Below, piece by piece: positions 17,354-26,416 of a DNA stretch of 64,000 nt (position 1 is its first letter; every line of letters begins with the position of its first letter). The notes under the pieces are model-generated. The model worked only from the letters and a program-made list of their open reading frames with translations. It did no database searches and was not told where the DNA came from. The translations under genes were made by a program, and so were the position numbers. Source of the DNA: Marinomonas flavescens (GTDB lineage: Bacteria > Pseudomonadota > Gammaproteobacteria > Pseudomonadales > Marinomonadaceae); the NCBI RefSeq assembly GCF_004352835.1, contig NZ_SJSB01000017.1, positions 1 through 64,000 on the forward strand. The letters run 5' to 3'.

Positions 17354-17370
17354 TTGGAACGCATCTTGCT
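17354..17370 (+). promoter_or_regulatory. Sigma-54 promoter of the liv operon
   Basis: TTGGAACGCATCTTGCT fits the sigma-54 consensus YTGGCACGRNNNTTGCW in all but two positions. The invariant GG (17356-17357) and GC (17368-17369) have exactly ten bases between them. Transcription would start near 17381, about 30 nt before the livJ ATG. Confidence 0.78.
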
Positions 17371-17412
17371 TTAATATAATAACGATAAACAAAACAAGTT
17401 GGAGCTCTTCTT

Positions 17413-18525
17413 ATGTCACATGCGGTTATAAAGAAAACGTTAATTTCTATGGCGATAGCGGGTGCTGCAACACTGGCACAAGCTGATGTTGTTATCGGTG
17501 TAGCAGGACCTCATACAGGGGCTTATGCCGCCTTTGGTGAGCAGCTATGGAAAGGGGCGGAACAAGCAGCCAAAGATATCAATAAAGCGGGCGGCATTAA
17601 TGGTGAAATGATTAAGCTTGTCAAAGCGGATGACGCTTGTGAGCCAAAACAAGCGGTTTCTATTGCTAACCGATTAGTTGACTCTGATGATGCTGTGGCG
17701 GTTATTGGACATTTCTGTTCTTCTTCTACACAACCTGCTTCAAATATCTACGCGGAAGCGGGTGTACTAATGATTACCCCTGCTTCTACCAACCCGACAA
17801 TCACAGATCGTGGTCTTCCTAACGTATTTCGTGTGTGCGGCCGTGATGACCAACAAGGTGATGTTGCAGCAACCTATATCGTTGATAAGCTTCACGCAAA
17901 GCGCGTTGCTATCATTCATGATAAAGACACCTATGGCAAAGGCCTAGCGGATGCAATGAAAGCATCTCTTAATGCATATGGTACTAAAGAAGTCATGTAC
18001 GAAGGTTTGACTCGAGGTGAAAAAGACTTTAACGCACTCGTGACTAAGATTCGTTCTGTCAATGCCGATGTTGTTTACTTCGGTGGTTTGCATTCTGAAG
18101 CAGGCCCATTAGTTCGTCAGCTTCGTGAACAAGGTTCAAAAGCGATCTTCATGTCTGGTGACGGCATTGTGTCTGATGAATTTGTTACCGTTGCCGGTGG
18201 GCCACAATACGTTAAAGGCGTAATGATGACATTTGGTGCTAACCCAATGTCTTACCCATCAGGTAAAGAAGTGGTTAAAGAGTTCCGTGCTGAGGGTTAT
18301 GAGCCAGAAGGCTATACGCTTTACTCATATACTGCGATGCAAGTGGCCGCAGCAGCGCTTAGTCATGCGAACTTAGATCCAATCAAGGGTGCTGAGTGGT
18401 TGCATGCTAATTCTATCGATACAGTAATGGGTAAAAAAGCGTTTGATGCGAAAGGCGATCTGACCGTATCCGATTACGTAATGTATCAGTGGGATGATAA
18501 AGGTAAATATCATCAAATAGACTAA
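17413..18525 (+). CDS. livJ: Branched-chain amino-acid ABC transporter, binding protein
   Basis: The periplasmic substrate-binding protein of a LivJ/LivK type importer, 370 residues. A signal peptide ends after AATLAQA (about residue 24). The mature start DVVIGVAGPHTGAYAAFGEQLWKG-like and the RVCGRDDQQGDVAATYIVD segment are typical of the family. The one disulfide pair expected in LivJ is plausibly Cys78/Cys103-type (DDACEPK, GHFCSSS). GGAG lies before the ATG. It leads the livJHMGF operon. The substrate is probably leucine, isoleucine or valine, although relatives take other amino acids or short amides. Confidence 0.9.
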   Translation: MSHAVIKKTLISMAIAGAATLAQADVVIGVAGPHTGAYAAFGEQLWKGAEQAAKDINKAGGINGEMIKLVKADDACEPKQAVSIANRLVDSDDAVAVIGHFCSSSTQPASNIYAEAGVLMITPASTNPTITDRGLPNVFRVCGRDDQQGDVAATYIVDKLHAKRVAIIHDKDTYGKGLADAMKASLNAYGTKEVMYEGLTRGEKDFNALVTKIRSVNADVVYFGGLHSEAGPLVRQLREQGSKAIFMSGDGIVSDEFVTVAGGPQYVKGVMMTFGANPMSYPSGKEVVKEFRAEGYEPEGYTLYSYTAMQVAAAALSHANLDPIKGAEWLHANSIDTVMGKKAFDAKGDLTVSDYVMYQWDDKGKYHQID

Positions 18526-18550
18526 TTTTCCTAATTAGCTTATTTCACAA

Positions 18551-18576
18551 CTCGCCGAGGTGAATACTTCGGCGAG
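18551..18576 (+). terminator. Hairpin between livJ and livH
   Basis: A perfect 8-bp GC-rich stem (18551-18558 with 18569-18576) in an 87-bp gap, without a T-tract. Such hairpins often stabilise binding-protein mRNA or partly stop transcription, giving more LivJ than permease. Confidence 0.55.
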
Positions 18577-18612
18577 CTTGATCTTCGATTTACATTCCCA
18601 CGAGGTTATACG

Positions 18613-19524
18613 ATGGATATCGTTCTCCAGCAGTTGGTAAACGGTTTAACGCTTGGCTCAGTTTATGGGCTTATAGCGATAGGCTACACCATGGTGTACG
18701 GCATTATTGGCATGATTAACTTCGCCCATGGCGACGTTTACATGGTTTCTGCTTATCTCACCGCCATTTCGATCGCACTACTCACTTTTTTTGGTGTTGA
18801 ATCTTTTCCTTTTATTATTTTTGGCGCATTGGTTTTTACTATTGTTATTACAGGCGCTTATGGCTGGGTGATAGAGCGTGTTGCTTATCGACCTTTGCGT
18901 AACTCTAGCCGCCTTTCTGTTTTAATTTCAGCCATTGGTATGTCTCTTATTTTGCAGAACTACGTGCAGCTGAGTCAGGGCCCAAATCAACAAGGTGTTC
19001 CAACACTCATCACGGGGGCTTTTCGTTTTCATATTGGTGATGGTTACGTACAGATTACTTATATGAAAGTGTTGATTTTGCTTATCGCATTAGCCGGCAT
19101 GGGGATTCTTACCTATATCATCCAAAAAACAAAGTTGGGGCGCATGTGTCGAGCGACTCAGCAAGACCGTAAGATGGCGTCCATCTTAGGTATTGATACA
19201 GATAAAGTTATTTCGTCCGTTTTCGTTATTGGTTCTGCTATGGCCGCATTGGCTGGGGTTTTAGTGACGCTAGATTATGGCGCATTTGACTTTTATATCG
19301 GCTTTATCATGGGGATAAAAGCCTTTACTGCCGCAGTATTGGGTGGGATTGGTTCATTACCCGGTGCCATGTTAGGTGGGCTTATTCTTGGTCTTTCTGA
19401 ATCATTGTTTGCTGGCTTAGTTAGCTCTGATTATAAAGATGTTTTTTCTTTCTCTTTGTTAGTCCTCATTTTGATTATTCGTCCGAGTGGTCTTTTAGGC
19501 AAACCAGCAGTGGAGAAAGTATAA
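18613..19524 (+). CDS. livH: Branched-chain amino-acid ABC transporter, permease LivH
   Basis: An inner-membrane permease of 303 residues with about eight hydrophobic helices. The opening LQQLVNGLTLGSVYGLIAIGYTM-like, followed by GMINFAHGDVYM, is the LivH signature, and the cytoplasmic coupling region GRMCRATQQDRKMASILGI is clear. It should pair with LivM to form the pore. The ATG of livM follows its stop directly. Confidence 0.95.
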   Translation: MDIVLQQLVNGLTLGSVYGLIAIGYTMVYGIIGMINFAHGDVYMVSAYLTAISIALLTFFGVESFPFIIFGALVFTIVITGAYGWVIERVAYRPLRNSSRLSVLISAIGMSLILQNYVQLSQGPNQQGVPTLITGAFRFHIGDGYVQITYMKVLILLIALAGMGILTYIIQKTKLGRMCRATQQDRKMASILGIDTDKVISSVFVIGSAMAALAGVLVTLDYGAFDFYIGFIMGIKAFTAAVLGGIGSLPGAMLGGLILGLSESLFAGLVSSDYKDVFSFSLLVLILIIRPSGLLGKPAVEKV

Positions 19525-20799
19525 ATGAGCCAAACAGCAGGTATGAACTATAAACAATGTTTCATTGATGCAGTGGTTGCTGCCTTAATGGCGTTAGTGG
19601 TCTTCGGCCCTATTATGGGGATCGTTCTTGATGGGTATAAGTTTGATATTGATTTCCAACGCGTGGGTTGGATTGTATCGATTGTCTTTGTTGGCCGTCT
19701 CTTTATGTCTTACTATTTTCAGACGGCAAAGGGCCAAGCAATGCTCTTCAAATACGCCAACAATCATGATGGCGTAACCGTAAACCCACCAAACCATAAA
19801 TCTAAAATGATTTGGGTTATTCCTTTAGTAATGGTGATTGGTTTTCTGATTCCTTTTATCGCTTCTAAATACATTCTGACGGTGCTGATATTAGGTCTTA
19901 TTTACGTGTTATTGGGACTGGGTCTGAATATCGTGGTCGGTTTGGCTGGCTTATTGGATCTTGGTTTTGTTGGTTTTTATGCAATAGGAGCATACTCATT
20001 AGCATTAGGTTATGAAAACTTAGGTTTGGGTTTTTGGTCTATGTTGCCAATTGCCGCGATTGCCGCTGCTTTTGCTGGAGCAATCCTTGGTTTTCCGGTG
20101 CTGAGAATGCATGGTGATTATCTAGCGATAGTTACCTTAGGTTTTGGTGAGATCATCCGCCTAATATTAACCAATTGGGTATCACTAACTCATGGTCCAA
20201 ACGGCATATCTGCCCCTCTTCCTACATTCTTTGGCTTAGAGTTTAAGCGGCGATCTGCACACGGTGAAACGTTCCATGAATTTTTCAACCTCCCATACGA
20301 TTCAGGCTACAAATACATGTTTGTGTATTTGGTCTTGTTTGCCGTTGTCTGGGCTGTTCTTTTTATTAAGCATCGTCTTGTAAAAATGCCGATTGGTCGA
20401 GCTTGGGAAGCATTGCGTGAAGACGAAATTGCCTGTCGTTCTTTGGGTTTAAATCATGTTCTAGTTAAATTATCAGCCTTTATGTTGGGGGCTTCAACAG
20501 CAGGTTTGGCCGGTGTTTTCTTTGCGACGTATCAAGGCTTTGTGAGTCCATCTTCGTTTACCTTCTTCGAGTCTGCACTGATCTTAGCGATCGTGGTATT
20601 GGGTGGTATGGGGTCAACGTTGGGTGTGGTGATTGCCGCCTTCTGTTTGACGGTATTGCCTGAGATGCTGAGGGAAGTGGCTGAGTATCGTGTTTTGTTG
20701 TTTGGTATTTTGATGGTGGTGATGATGATTTGGAAACCTCGAGGTCTCGTTCGTGTGACGCGAAATGGTTTTGCCGCGAGAGAAGGGGTGATTAAATGA
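19525..20799 (+). CDS. livM: Branched-chain amino-acid ABC transporter, permease LivM
   Basis: The second permease, 424 residues. It has an extra N-terminal domain (about 1-90) of the kind often annotated as DUF3382 in LivM proteins, then the core with GLLDLGFVGFYAIGAYSLAL and the coupling loop IGRAWEALREDEIACRSLGL. Roughly ten membrane segments are visible. Its last codons overlap the livG start by 4 bp (ATGA), which implies translational coupling. Confidence 0.95.
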   Translation: MSQTAGMNYKQCFIDAVVAALMALVVFGPIMGIVLDGYKFDIDFQRVGWIVSIVFVGRLFMSYYFQTAKGQAMLFKYANNHDGVTVNPPNHKSKMIWVIPLVMVIGFLIPFIASKYILTVLILGLIYVLLGLGLNIVVGLAGLLDLGFVGFYAIGAYSLALGYENLGLGFWSMLPIAAIAAAFAGAILGFPVLRMHGDYLAIVTLGFGEIIRLILTNWVSLTHGPNGISAPLPTFFGLEFKRRSAHGETFHEFFNLPYDSGYKYMFVYLVLFAVVWAVLFIKHRLVKMPIGRAWEALREDEIACRSLGLNHVLVKLSAFMLGASTAGLAGVFFATYQGFVSPSSFTFFESALILAIVVLGGMGSTLGVVIAAFCLTVLPEMLREVAEYRVLLFGILMVVMMIWKPRGLVRVTRNGFAAREGVIK

Positions 20800-21677
20800 G
20801 CCAAGAAAATATTTTAAAAATAGAAAACTTGGTCATGCACTTTGGTGGTATTAAAGCCCTTAATGATGTGACTTTTGACATAAAACGCGGCTCTGTATCG
20901 GCTTTAATTGGACCAAATGGTGCGGGTAAAACCACAGTTTTTAACTGTATCACGGGATTTTATAAAGCCACGGGCGGCAATATTATGTTGTCTGCCAATG
21001 GAAAAGAAACCAGTGTGATTAAAGTATTGGGTGAAGCGTTTAGGCTAACCGATTTCTTTTCCCCCATCGCTTTCTTTCAGCGTTTAAAATACAAGATGTT
21101 TGGAGGTTCGCATTTGGTAAATCGTGCAGGATTATCCAGAACATTTCAAAATATTCGCTTATTTAAAGAAATGTCAGTGGTTGAAAACCTGTTGGTTGCT
21201 CAACACATGCGGGTTAATCGTAATTTATTAGGTGGTATTTTAAATACAAAGGCTTATAAACAAGCAGAGAGTGACGCATTAGAGCGTGCTTTTTATTGGC
21301 TTGGAGTTGTTGATTTAGTGGATTTTGCTAACCGTTTGGCTGGCGAGCTTTCTTATGGTCAACAGCGCCGCCTAGAAATCGCTAGAGCGATGTGTACCAA
21401 CCCTGAAATTGTCTGTCTCGATGAGCCCGCAGCGGGTTTGAACCCTTCAGAAACAGAAGCGCTGACGAAAATGATCCGTGTCTTGCGCGATGAGCACAAT
21501 ACCACTGTGTTGTTGATTGAGCATGATATGGGCATGGTGATGGATATTTCAGACTACATTGTGGTGCTCGACCATGGCGAAGTGATTGCTGAAGGTGGCC
21601 CTGATGATATTAAAACGAATCCTAAAGTAATTGCTGCCTATCTTGGGGCAGAAGAAGGTGAGGAGATGACCCTATGA
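20796..21677 (+). CDS. livG: Branched-chain amino-acid ABC transporter, ATPase LivG
   Basis: A cytoplasmic ABC ATPase, 293 residues. Walker A is GPNGAGKTT (about 37-45), the signature LSYGQQRRLEIARA and Walker B IVCLDEPAAGLNP; the H-loop is LIEHDMGM. It is about 38 residues longer than E. coli LivG. The excess is an insertion (about residues 70-103, VIKVLGEAFRLTDFFSPIAF onward) just before the Q-loop segment LSRTFQNIRLF. It overlaps livM and livF by 4 bp each. Confidence 0.95.
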   Translation: MSQENILKIENLVMHFGGIKALNDVTFDIKRGSVSALIGPNGAGKTTVFNCITGFYKATGGNIMLSANGKETSVIKVLGEAFRLTDFFSPIAFFQRLKYKMFGGSHLVNRAGLSRTFQNIRLFKEMSVVENLLVAQHMRVNRNLLGGILNTKAYKQAESDALERAFYWLGVVDLVDFANRLAGELSYGQQRRLEIARAMCTNPEIVCLDEPAAGLNPSETEALTKMIRVLRDEHNTTVLLIEHDMGMVMDISDYIVVLDHGEVIAEGGPDDIKTNPKVIAAYLGAEEGEEMTL

Positions 21678-22387
21678 GCACCTTGATGGAGTTTAAAGAG
21701 GTTGATGTCCATTATGGTCCAATCCAAGCGCTTAAAAAAGTGTCGTTATCAATAGATGAAGGTGAAATTGTCACCATGATCGGAGCGAATGGCGCCGGGA
21801 AGTCGACGTTGTTAATGTCGATCTTTGGGCAGCCACGCATTTCTAGTGGAGAAATTATTTATCGTGGTGAAGATATTTCGCAAAAATCTGCGCATTATGT
21901 TGCCTCGCATGGTTTGGCTCAGTCTCCAGAAGGGCGTCGTATTTTCCCAAGTATGTCAGTAGAAGAAAACTTACTGATGGGGACCATTCCTATCGGTATG
22001 AAGCATGCTGATGAAGATATGAAGCATATGTTTGAGTTATTTCCTCGTTTAGAAGAGCGTCGTAATCAACGCGCTTCCACCATGTCTGGTGGTGAGCAGC
22101 AGATGCTGGCCATTGCTCGAGCATTGATGAGTCGCCCCAAACTATTGTTGTTGGATGAGCCGAGCTTGGGATTGGCGCCCATTATCGTGAAACAAATATT
22201 TCAAATATTGAAAGATGTAGCGAGCACAGGAATGACCATCTTCTTAGTGGAGCAGAACGCAAACCATGCATTGAAGCTGGCCGACCGAGGATACGTTATG
22301 GTAAACGGAGAAATTCGTTTGACAGGAACGGGTGCTGAGCTCTTGGTTAATCCTGAAGTACGTGAAGCGTATTTAGGCGGGCATTAA
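21674..22387 (+). CDS. livF: Branched-chain amino-acid ABC transporter, ATPase LivF
   Basis: The second ABC ATPase, 237 residues, the standard LivF length. Walker A is GANGAGKST, the signature MSGGEQQMLAIARA, Walker B LLLLDEPSLGLAP, and the switch histidine is replaced in the family's usual way (LVEQNANHAL). It closes the operon and is followed by a terminator facing the convergent tsaC. Confidence 0.96.
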   Translation: MSTLMEFKEVDVHYGPIQALKKVSLSIDEGEIVTMIGANGAGKSTLLMSIFGQPRISSGEIIYRGEDISQKSAHYVASHGLAQSPEGRRIFPSMSVEENLLMGTIPIGMKHADEDMKHMFELFPRLEERRNQRASTMSGGEQQMLAIARALMSRPKLLLLDEPSLGLAPIIVKQIFQILKDVASTGMTIFLVEQNANHALKLADRGYVMVNGEIRLTGTGAELLVNPEVREAYLGGH

Positions 22388-22415
22388 TTAACGTCAACTC
22401 TCTTTAGTTATGTAT

Positions 22416-22453
22416 AAATGGCGAATCTCTTGGTTGAGGCTCGCCATTTTTTT
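22416..22453 (+). terminator. Terminator of the liv operon
   Basis: A 9-bp stem (22416-22424 with 22441-22449) with a 16-nt loop, running into seven T. It overlaps the end of tsaC on the other strand. Confidence 0.82.
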
Positions 22454-23009
22454 ATAGTCTAAATAATGTATCACTGATTAGGTCTTTGACTTGGGATGGC
22501 TGTGCGTTTTCCCCTAACGAAGCATCATAAATAGCGTCTATTTCGTCACCAAAGTAAGCGAACACTTCCTCTTTTGAAAGCGCTGGAGTTAGCCCGGCCG
22601 GATTTGCTGAGGTTGAAACAATGGCGCCATTAAAGGCGTTGCATAAGTTCCTCACAGCAGTGTGCTGTGACAGCCGAATAGCGACACTCTCGTGCTTTCC
22701 TCGAATCCATGGCGGCGCCACTGTCGTATCTGGAACAACCCATGAAGTCGGAATGCTTGTCTTACTCGTTAGTCGGTTCGCTGATTCCAAGCTTAATTTT
22801 TTTGTCCAATCGAGAAGGTGAGAAGGTTTTCCCGCGACTAAAATAAGCCCTTTTTCAACGGGGCGCGCTTTTAATTTAAGTATTTTTTGCACGGCCGATT
22901 GATTAAATGGATCACAGCCTAATCCCCAAACGGCTTCGGTTGGATAAGCAATAACACCACCTTGGCGCATTATCTCAGCAAGCTTTTCTGGAGAATATAT
23001 TAATGTCAT
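22452..23009 (-). CDS. tsaC: Threonylcarbamoyl-AMP synthase TsaC/YrdC
   Basis: Makes threonylcarbamoyl-AMP from threonine, bicarbonate and ATP for the t6A37 modification of tRNAs that read ANN codons. The 185-residue product has [18 protein letters not shown] near the N-terminus, [10 protein letters not shown] with the substrate-binding lysine and arginine, the SVAIRLSQH segment and the late STSANPAG motif. I use the ATG at 23009; a TTG five codons upstream is possible. No strong ribosome-binding site is seen. It converges with the liv operon. Confidence 0.93.
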   Translation of the reverse strand: MTLIYSPEKLAEIMRQGGVIAYPTEAVWGLGCDPFNQSAVQKILKLKARPVEKGLILVAGKPSHLLDWTKKLSLESANRLTSKTSIPTSWVVPDTTVAPPWIRGKHESVAIRLSQHTAVRNLCNAFNGAIVSTSANPAGLTPALSKEEVFAYFGDEIDAIYDASLGENAQPSQVKDLISDTLFRL

Positions 23010-23075
23010 GAAGTGGACACCCAAACAGGCAAAATAAAAAGATTAGGAAGGATTTTAATGGTATTTAAGTGGCTG

Positions 23076-23121
23076 GGCTAGAAGGGAAGACTGATTAAAG
23101 AGAGTTAATCAGTCTTAGAGC
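23076..23121 (-). terminator. Strong hairpin between the DUF3461 gene and tsaC
   Basis: A perfect 12-bp stem (23087-23098 with 23105-23116, 6-nt loop) is extended by GGGCT/AGCCC flanks. There is no T-tract on the minus strand, so its terminator role is uncertain. Confidence 0.5.
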
Positions 23122-23153
23122 CCAATGCTACTGCTAGAAATAGAACCAGAAGT

Positions 23154-23534
23154 TTATTTTAACGCTTTAATTTTTTCTTTAATGTCAGCAATTTTACTTT
23201 CCATTACTTTTTCTAAGTGCTCTAACTCAACGATAAGGTCGTCTTTAGACACTTTGATTTCATGCTGTTTACCAACAATTTTTTCTAGCTCTTCTAAGGC
23301 GCGAACAACGATTAAAGAAGGCTCTTGCACTTGGCGATAGGTTTGTTGACCACCATCGGCTAATACTGTTTTTGTAGAGCGGCCAAATTTAAATTTTTTA
23401 CTTTTTGGTAGTAAAGAGCCTTTTTCGCGACGGTAATAGACTTTTAAAACATCTTGTCCATTTTCATAGCGAAGGGTAAATTTTTCGATATTTTCTGTGC
23501 TGGTGATGCCCATGGATTCAAGCGTTGGATTCAT
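23154..23534 (-). CDS. DUF3461 family protein
   Basis: A 126-residue soluble protein of the DUF3461 family, which has no known function. The N-terminal segment YENGQDVLKVYYRREKGSLL and the basic KSKKFKFGRSTK are followed by a predicted coiled coil from about residue 78 to the end, rich in glutamate and lysine. The gene stands alone between tsaC and ntrC, in the same direction as ntrC but beyond its likely terminator. The family call is from memory of its typical opening and length. Confidence 0.7.
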   Translation of the reverse strand: MNPTLESMGITSTENIEKFTLRYENGQDVLKVYYRREKGSLLPKSKKFKFGRSTKTVLADGGQQTYRQVQEPSLIVVRALEELEKIVGKQHEIKVSKDDLIVELEHLEKVMESKIADIKEKIKALK

Positions 23535-23651
23535 AACAGGGTCCTGTTTTGTGGGTTTAACTAATTAATGTTCTGTTTAATTAGTTTGGGATTGTCATGT
23601 TAAAAGCAAGGGTAAAGCAAGAGGAAAACATAAGAAACTTGAGATGACGCA

Positions 23652-23676
23652 GAAAACAAGAATATATCTTGTTTTC
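23652..23676 (-). terminator. Probable terminator after ntrC
   Basis: A perfect 10-bp stem (23652-23661 with 23667-23676) about 20 nt after the ntrC stop. Its descending arm is T-rich on the minus strand. Confidence 0.6.
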
Positions 23677-23696
23677 GCCATTTCCCTAAGAACAAA

Positions 23697-25127
23697 TTAA
23701 TCTTCTTCTTGCTCGGTATTATCTATGCCCAGTTCTTTAATTTTTCGAGTAAGGGTATTGCGTCCCCACCCTAATAAAAGAGACGCATCACGTCGTCTAC
23801 CTGCTGTGTGAGCGAGTGCTGTCTCAATCATAATGCGTTCGAATTTAGGCACAGCTTGTTCTAAAATGCCTTTTTGACCGCTTGCTAGAGCACTATCAAC
23901 CCAATTTTTAAGAGCATCTTCCCATGAGCCTAATGGTTGTTCGCTTGGTGTAGCAGCAAGCAATTCAGGTGGAAGGTCTTCTATTAAAACTTCACGACCT
24001 GAAGCCATTACGATGAGCCAGCGGCAGGTGTTTTCTAATTGGCGAACGTTTCCGGGCCATTCTAATCGAGTTAAATAAGCCTCTGTTTCTTTGGTTAGCA
24101 GTTTAGGTTCCACAGCCAGTTCTTCGGCAGCTCGACTTAAAAAGTGACGAGCTAATTTAGGAATATCTTCACGGCGTTCAGCCAGTTTAGGGAGGTGAAT
24201 TCGAATAACATTTAAGCGATGGAATAGATCTTCTCGGAACGAGCCTTTTTGAACCAAGTTTTCTAGATTCTGATGCGTTGCGGCAATGATTCGAACATCC
24301 ACCTTAACTGGCGTGTGCCCACCGACTCGATAAAATTCGCCATCTGCGAGAACACGCAGTAGGCGAGTTTGTGTCTCTGCTGGCATATCACCGATTTCAT
24401 CTAGAAACAGAGTGCCGCCGTTGGCTTGTTCAAAGCGCCCGCGGCGTTGAGTATTCGCGCCAGTAAACGCCCCTTTTTCATGACCGAATAATTCAGATTC
24501 GATTAAATCATGGGGAATAGCGGCCATGTTAAGGGCGATAAAAGGGTTCGCGGCTCTTGGGCTATGAGTATGTAGCGCTTTAGCAACCAGCTCTTTACCA
24601 GTACCAGACTCACCATTAATGAGAACAGTGATATTGGAATTCGCAAGACGTCCGATAGCACGAAACACTTCTTGCATAGCGGGTGCTTCACCGATGATAT
24701 CCTTGTCGACTTCTTCTACTTCCGCGACCGGTATATCAGCACTAGGCATGGCTTTTTGATAATGAAGAATAGCGCGTTTTACAAGGGTTACCGCTTCTTC
24801 TACATCAAACGGTTTTGGTAAGTATTCAAATGCACCGCCTTGGTAAGAAGCGACCGCACTTTCCAAATCTGAATGGGCTGTCATTATGATGACAGGCAGA
24901 TGCGGATGCTCTGTTTGTAGCCTATTCAGTAGCGTTAAGCCATCCATACCTGGCATGCGAATATCACTAATAATGGCGCTAGGTTGTTCTTGGTCTATCA
25001 TATCAACCAAGTTTTCTGCCGAATCAAACAGACGACATTGAATGCCTTCTTGCTCTAGTGTCTTTTCCAATACCCAGCGAATAGACCTATCGTCATCTAC
25101 AATCCATACGGTTTCTTGTTGTGTCAT
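23697..25127 (-). CDS. ntrC: Nitrogen regulator NtrC (sigma-54 activator)
   Basis: The response regulator of nitrogen limitation, 476 residues. The receiver domain carries phospho-acceptor Asp55 (ISDIRMPGMDG). The AAA+ domain has Walker A GESGTGKE (172-179) and the sigma-54 contact loop GAFTGA (219-224). The Fis-type helix-turn-helix is at the C-terminus (RRDASLLLGWGRNTLTRKIKE). Phosphorylated by NtrB, it opens sigma-54 promoters; two good candidates lie in this window, before glnA and livJ. Its start overlaps the ntrB stop by 4 bp. Confidence 0.97.
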   Translation of the reverse strand: MTQQETVWIVDDDRSIRWVLEKTLEQEGIQCRLFDSAENLVDMIDQEQPSAIISDIRMPGMDGLTLLNRLQTEHPHLPVIIMTAHSDLESAVASYQGGAFEYLPKPFDVEEAVTLVKRAILHYQKAMPSADIPVAEVEEVDKDIIGEAPAMQEVFRAIGRLANSNITVLINGESGTGKELVAKALHTHSPRAANPFIALNMAAIPHDLIESELFGHEKGAFTGANTQRRGRFEQANGGTLFLDEIGDMPAETQTRLLRVLADGEFYRVGGHTPVKVDVRIIAATHQNLENLVQKGSFREDLFHRLNVIRIHLPKLAERREDIPKLARHFLSRAAEELAVEPKLLTKETEAYLTRLEWPGNVRQLENTCRWLIVMASGREVLIEDLPPELLAATPSEQPLGSWEDALKNWVDSALASGQKGILEQAVPKFERIMIETALAHTAGRRRDASLLLGWGRNTLTRKIKELGIDNTEQEED

Positions 25128-26209
25128 AGGTTCTTCTCCTTGCCTGAGAGGATTGTCTCAATTGGCATCAATATATTAAATTCGGTTTGTTGAGGGGTGC
25201 TCTGACATTCGATAATTCCGTGATGTTGATGAATAACAGATTGGGATATCGAAAGCCCGAGCCCTGTTCCTTCTGCTCGGCCACTTACCATAGGGTAGAA
25301 TAATGTTTTTAATATAGACTCGGGAATTCCTGGTCCATTATCAATAATGCTAATTTTACAAACCAGTCTATGGCGTTTAGCACCAATGGTGAATTGACGA
25401 AGTGCACGCGTCACCAGTCTAATTTGTTTCTGATTATTCTCGTCCTGTTCTAGTAGTGCCTGCATCGCATTGCGCGTGACATTCAGTATGGCTTGTATTA
25501 ATTGAGATTCGTCACCGATGATGTCTGGAATACTAGGGTCGTAATCGCGAATGATTTCTATGCGGCCATCAGATTCCACTTGAATCAGCTGTTTTACCCT
25601 TTCAATCACCCGATGAATGTTGAGTGGTTTGTTTTTTGGTAATTGGCGAGGGCCAAGTAAGCGGTCAACCAAATCTCTCAAACGATCAGACTCTTCAATA
25701 ATTACTTGCGTGTAATCTTTTAGCGCTTCATCAGTAAACGCTCTGCTGATGAGTTGAGCGGCTCCGCGGATACCTCCTAATGGGTTTTTTATCTCGTGGG
25801 CAAGATTTCGCACCAATTCTTTACTGGTCTGATGGTTAGCAATCAGCTCGTCTTCCAGAGAAATACGCTTCATGCGATCTCTAGGGTAGAGTTCAATTAA
25901 AAGGCTGTCAGTTGTGTTGCTGGTATTGCTAATTGGCGTGACCGTGTAGTCGCAAAATAGTTTTTCGCCATTTGCTCTCTCGACCTCAGCTTCCCGTTTA
26001 GTAAAGGGATGTCCTGAGTTGATGGCAGATAACAAGGAATCGATGCCTTCCTCATTTTCGCGAAAAGCAGCACCTAAGTCTTGGCCATAAATGCGTTTTC
26101 GGCTGACAGCAAGCAGCATCTCAGCCGCGGGGTTTAAGTATTCAATAACCAGCTCGCGGTTTACTTGTACCACAGCGGTTGATAAACGATCTATTAATAA
26201 GCTATACAC
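25124..26209 (-). CDS. ntrB: Nitrogen sensor kinase NtrB
   Basis: The cytoplasmic histidine kinase partner of NtrC, 361 residues. It has a PAS domain (about 5-115), the phospho-acceptor His138 in VRNLAHEIKNPLGGIRGAAQ, and an ATPase domain with N, G1 and G2 boxes (NVTRNAMQALL, IIDNGPGIP, GTGLGLSIS). PII protein normally controls its kinase/phosphatase balance. It lies downstream of glnA with a 207-bp gap that contains glnA's terminator and an NtrC-like site, so it probably has both read-through and its own promoter. Confidence 0.96.
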   Translation of the reverse strand: MYSLLIDRLSTAVVQVNRELVIEYLNPAAEMLLAVSRKRIYGQDLGAAFRENEEGIDSLLSAINSGHPFTKREAEVERANGEKLFCDYTVTPISNTSNTTDSLLIELYPRDRMKRISLEDELIANHQTSKELVRNLAHEIKNPLGGIRGAAQLISRAFTDEALKDYTQVIIEESDRLRDLVDRLLGPRQLPKNKPLNIHRVIERVKQLIQVESDGRIEIIRDYDPSIPDIIGDESQLIQAILNVTRNAMQALLEQDENNQKQIRLVTRALRQFTIGAKRHRLVCKISIIDNGPGIPESILKTLFYPMVSGRAEGTGLGLSISQSVIHQHHGIIECQSTPQQTEFNILMPIETILSGKEKNL

Positions 26210-26315
26210 AATTGTGCCTCTTTAGTGATTCTAATTAACTGCAAAATACGAACCAACAATGGGCGGTCAGGAATGTTGATTTAATAGACTATTTCCTGGG
26301 TGCGATACGTCATTG

Positions 26316-26332
26316 TGCCTTTTTTTGGTGCA
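26316..26332 (-). promoter_or_regulatory. Candidate NtrC site before ntrB
   Basis: Read on the plus strand, TGCCTTTTTTTGGTGCA has one perfect half-site (TGGTGCA) and three matching bases in the other. It lies about 110 bp before the ntrB start. In E. coli NtrC represses the glnL promoter from such a site; the same role here is inferred. Confidence 0.45.
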
Positions 26333-26360
26333 GTCATGAATCTTTGTTTTTTTTGAGGGC

Positions 26361-26392
26361 AAAAAAAAGCCCCAAATTGGATCGGGGCTTTT
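26361..26392 (-). terminator. Terminator after glnA
   Basis: A perfect 9-bp stem (26365-26373 with 26384-26392) with a 10-nt loop, followed on the minus strand by eight T, about 25 nt after the glnA stop. Confidence 0.9.
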
Positions 26393-26416
26393 CTGGGTAT
26401 TATTTAATATCTAAAC

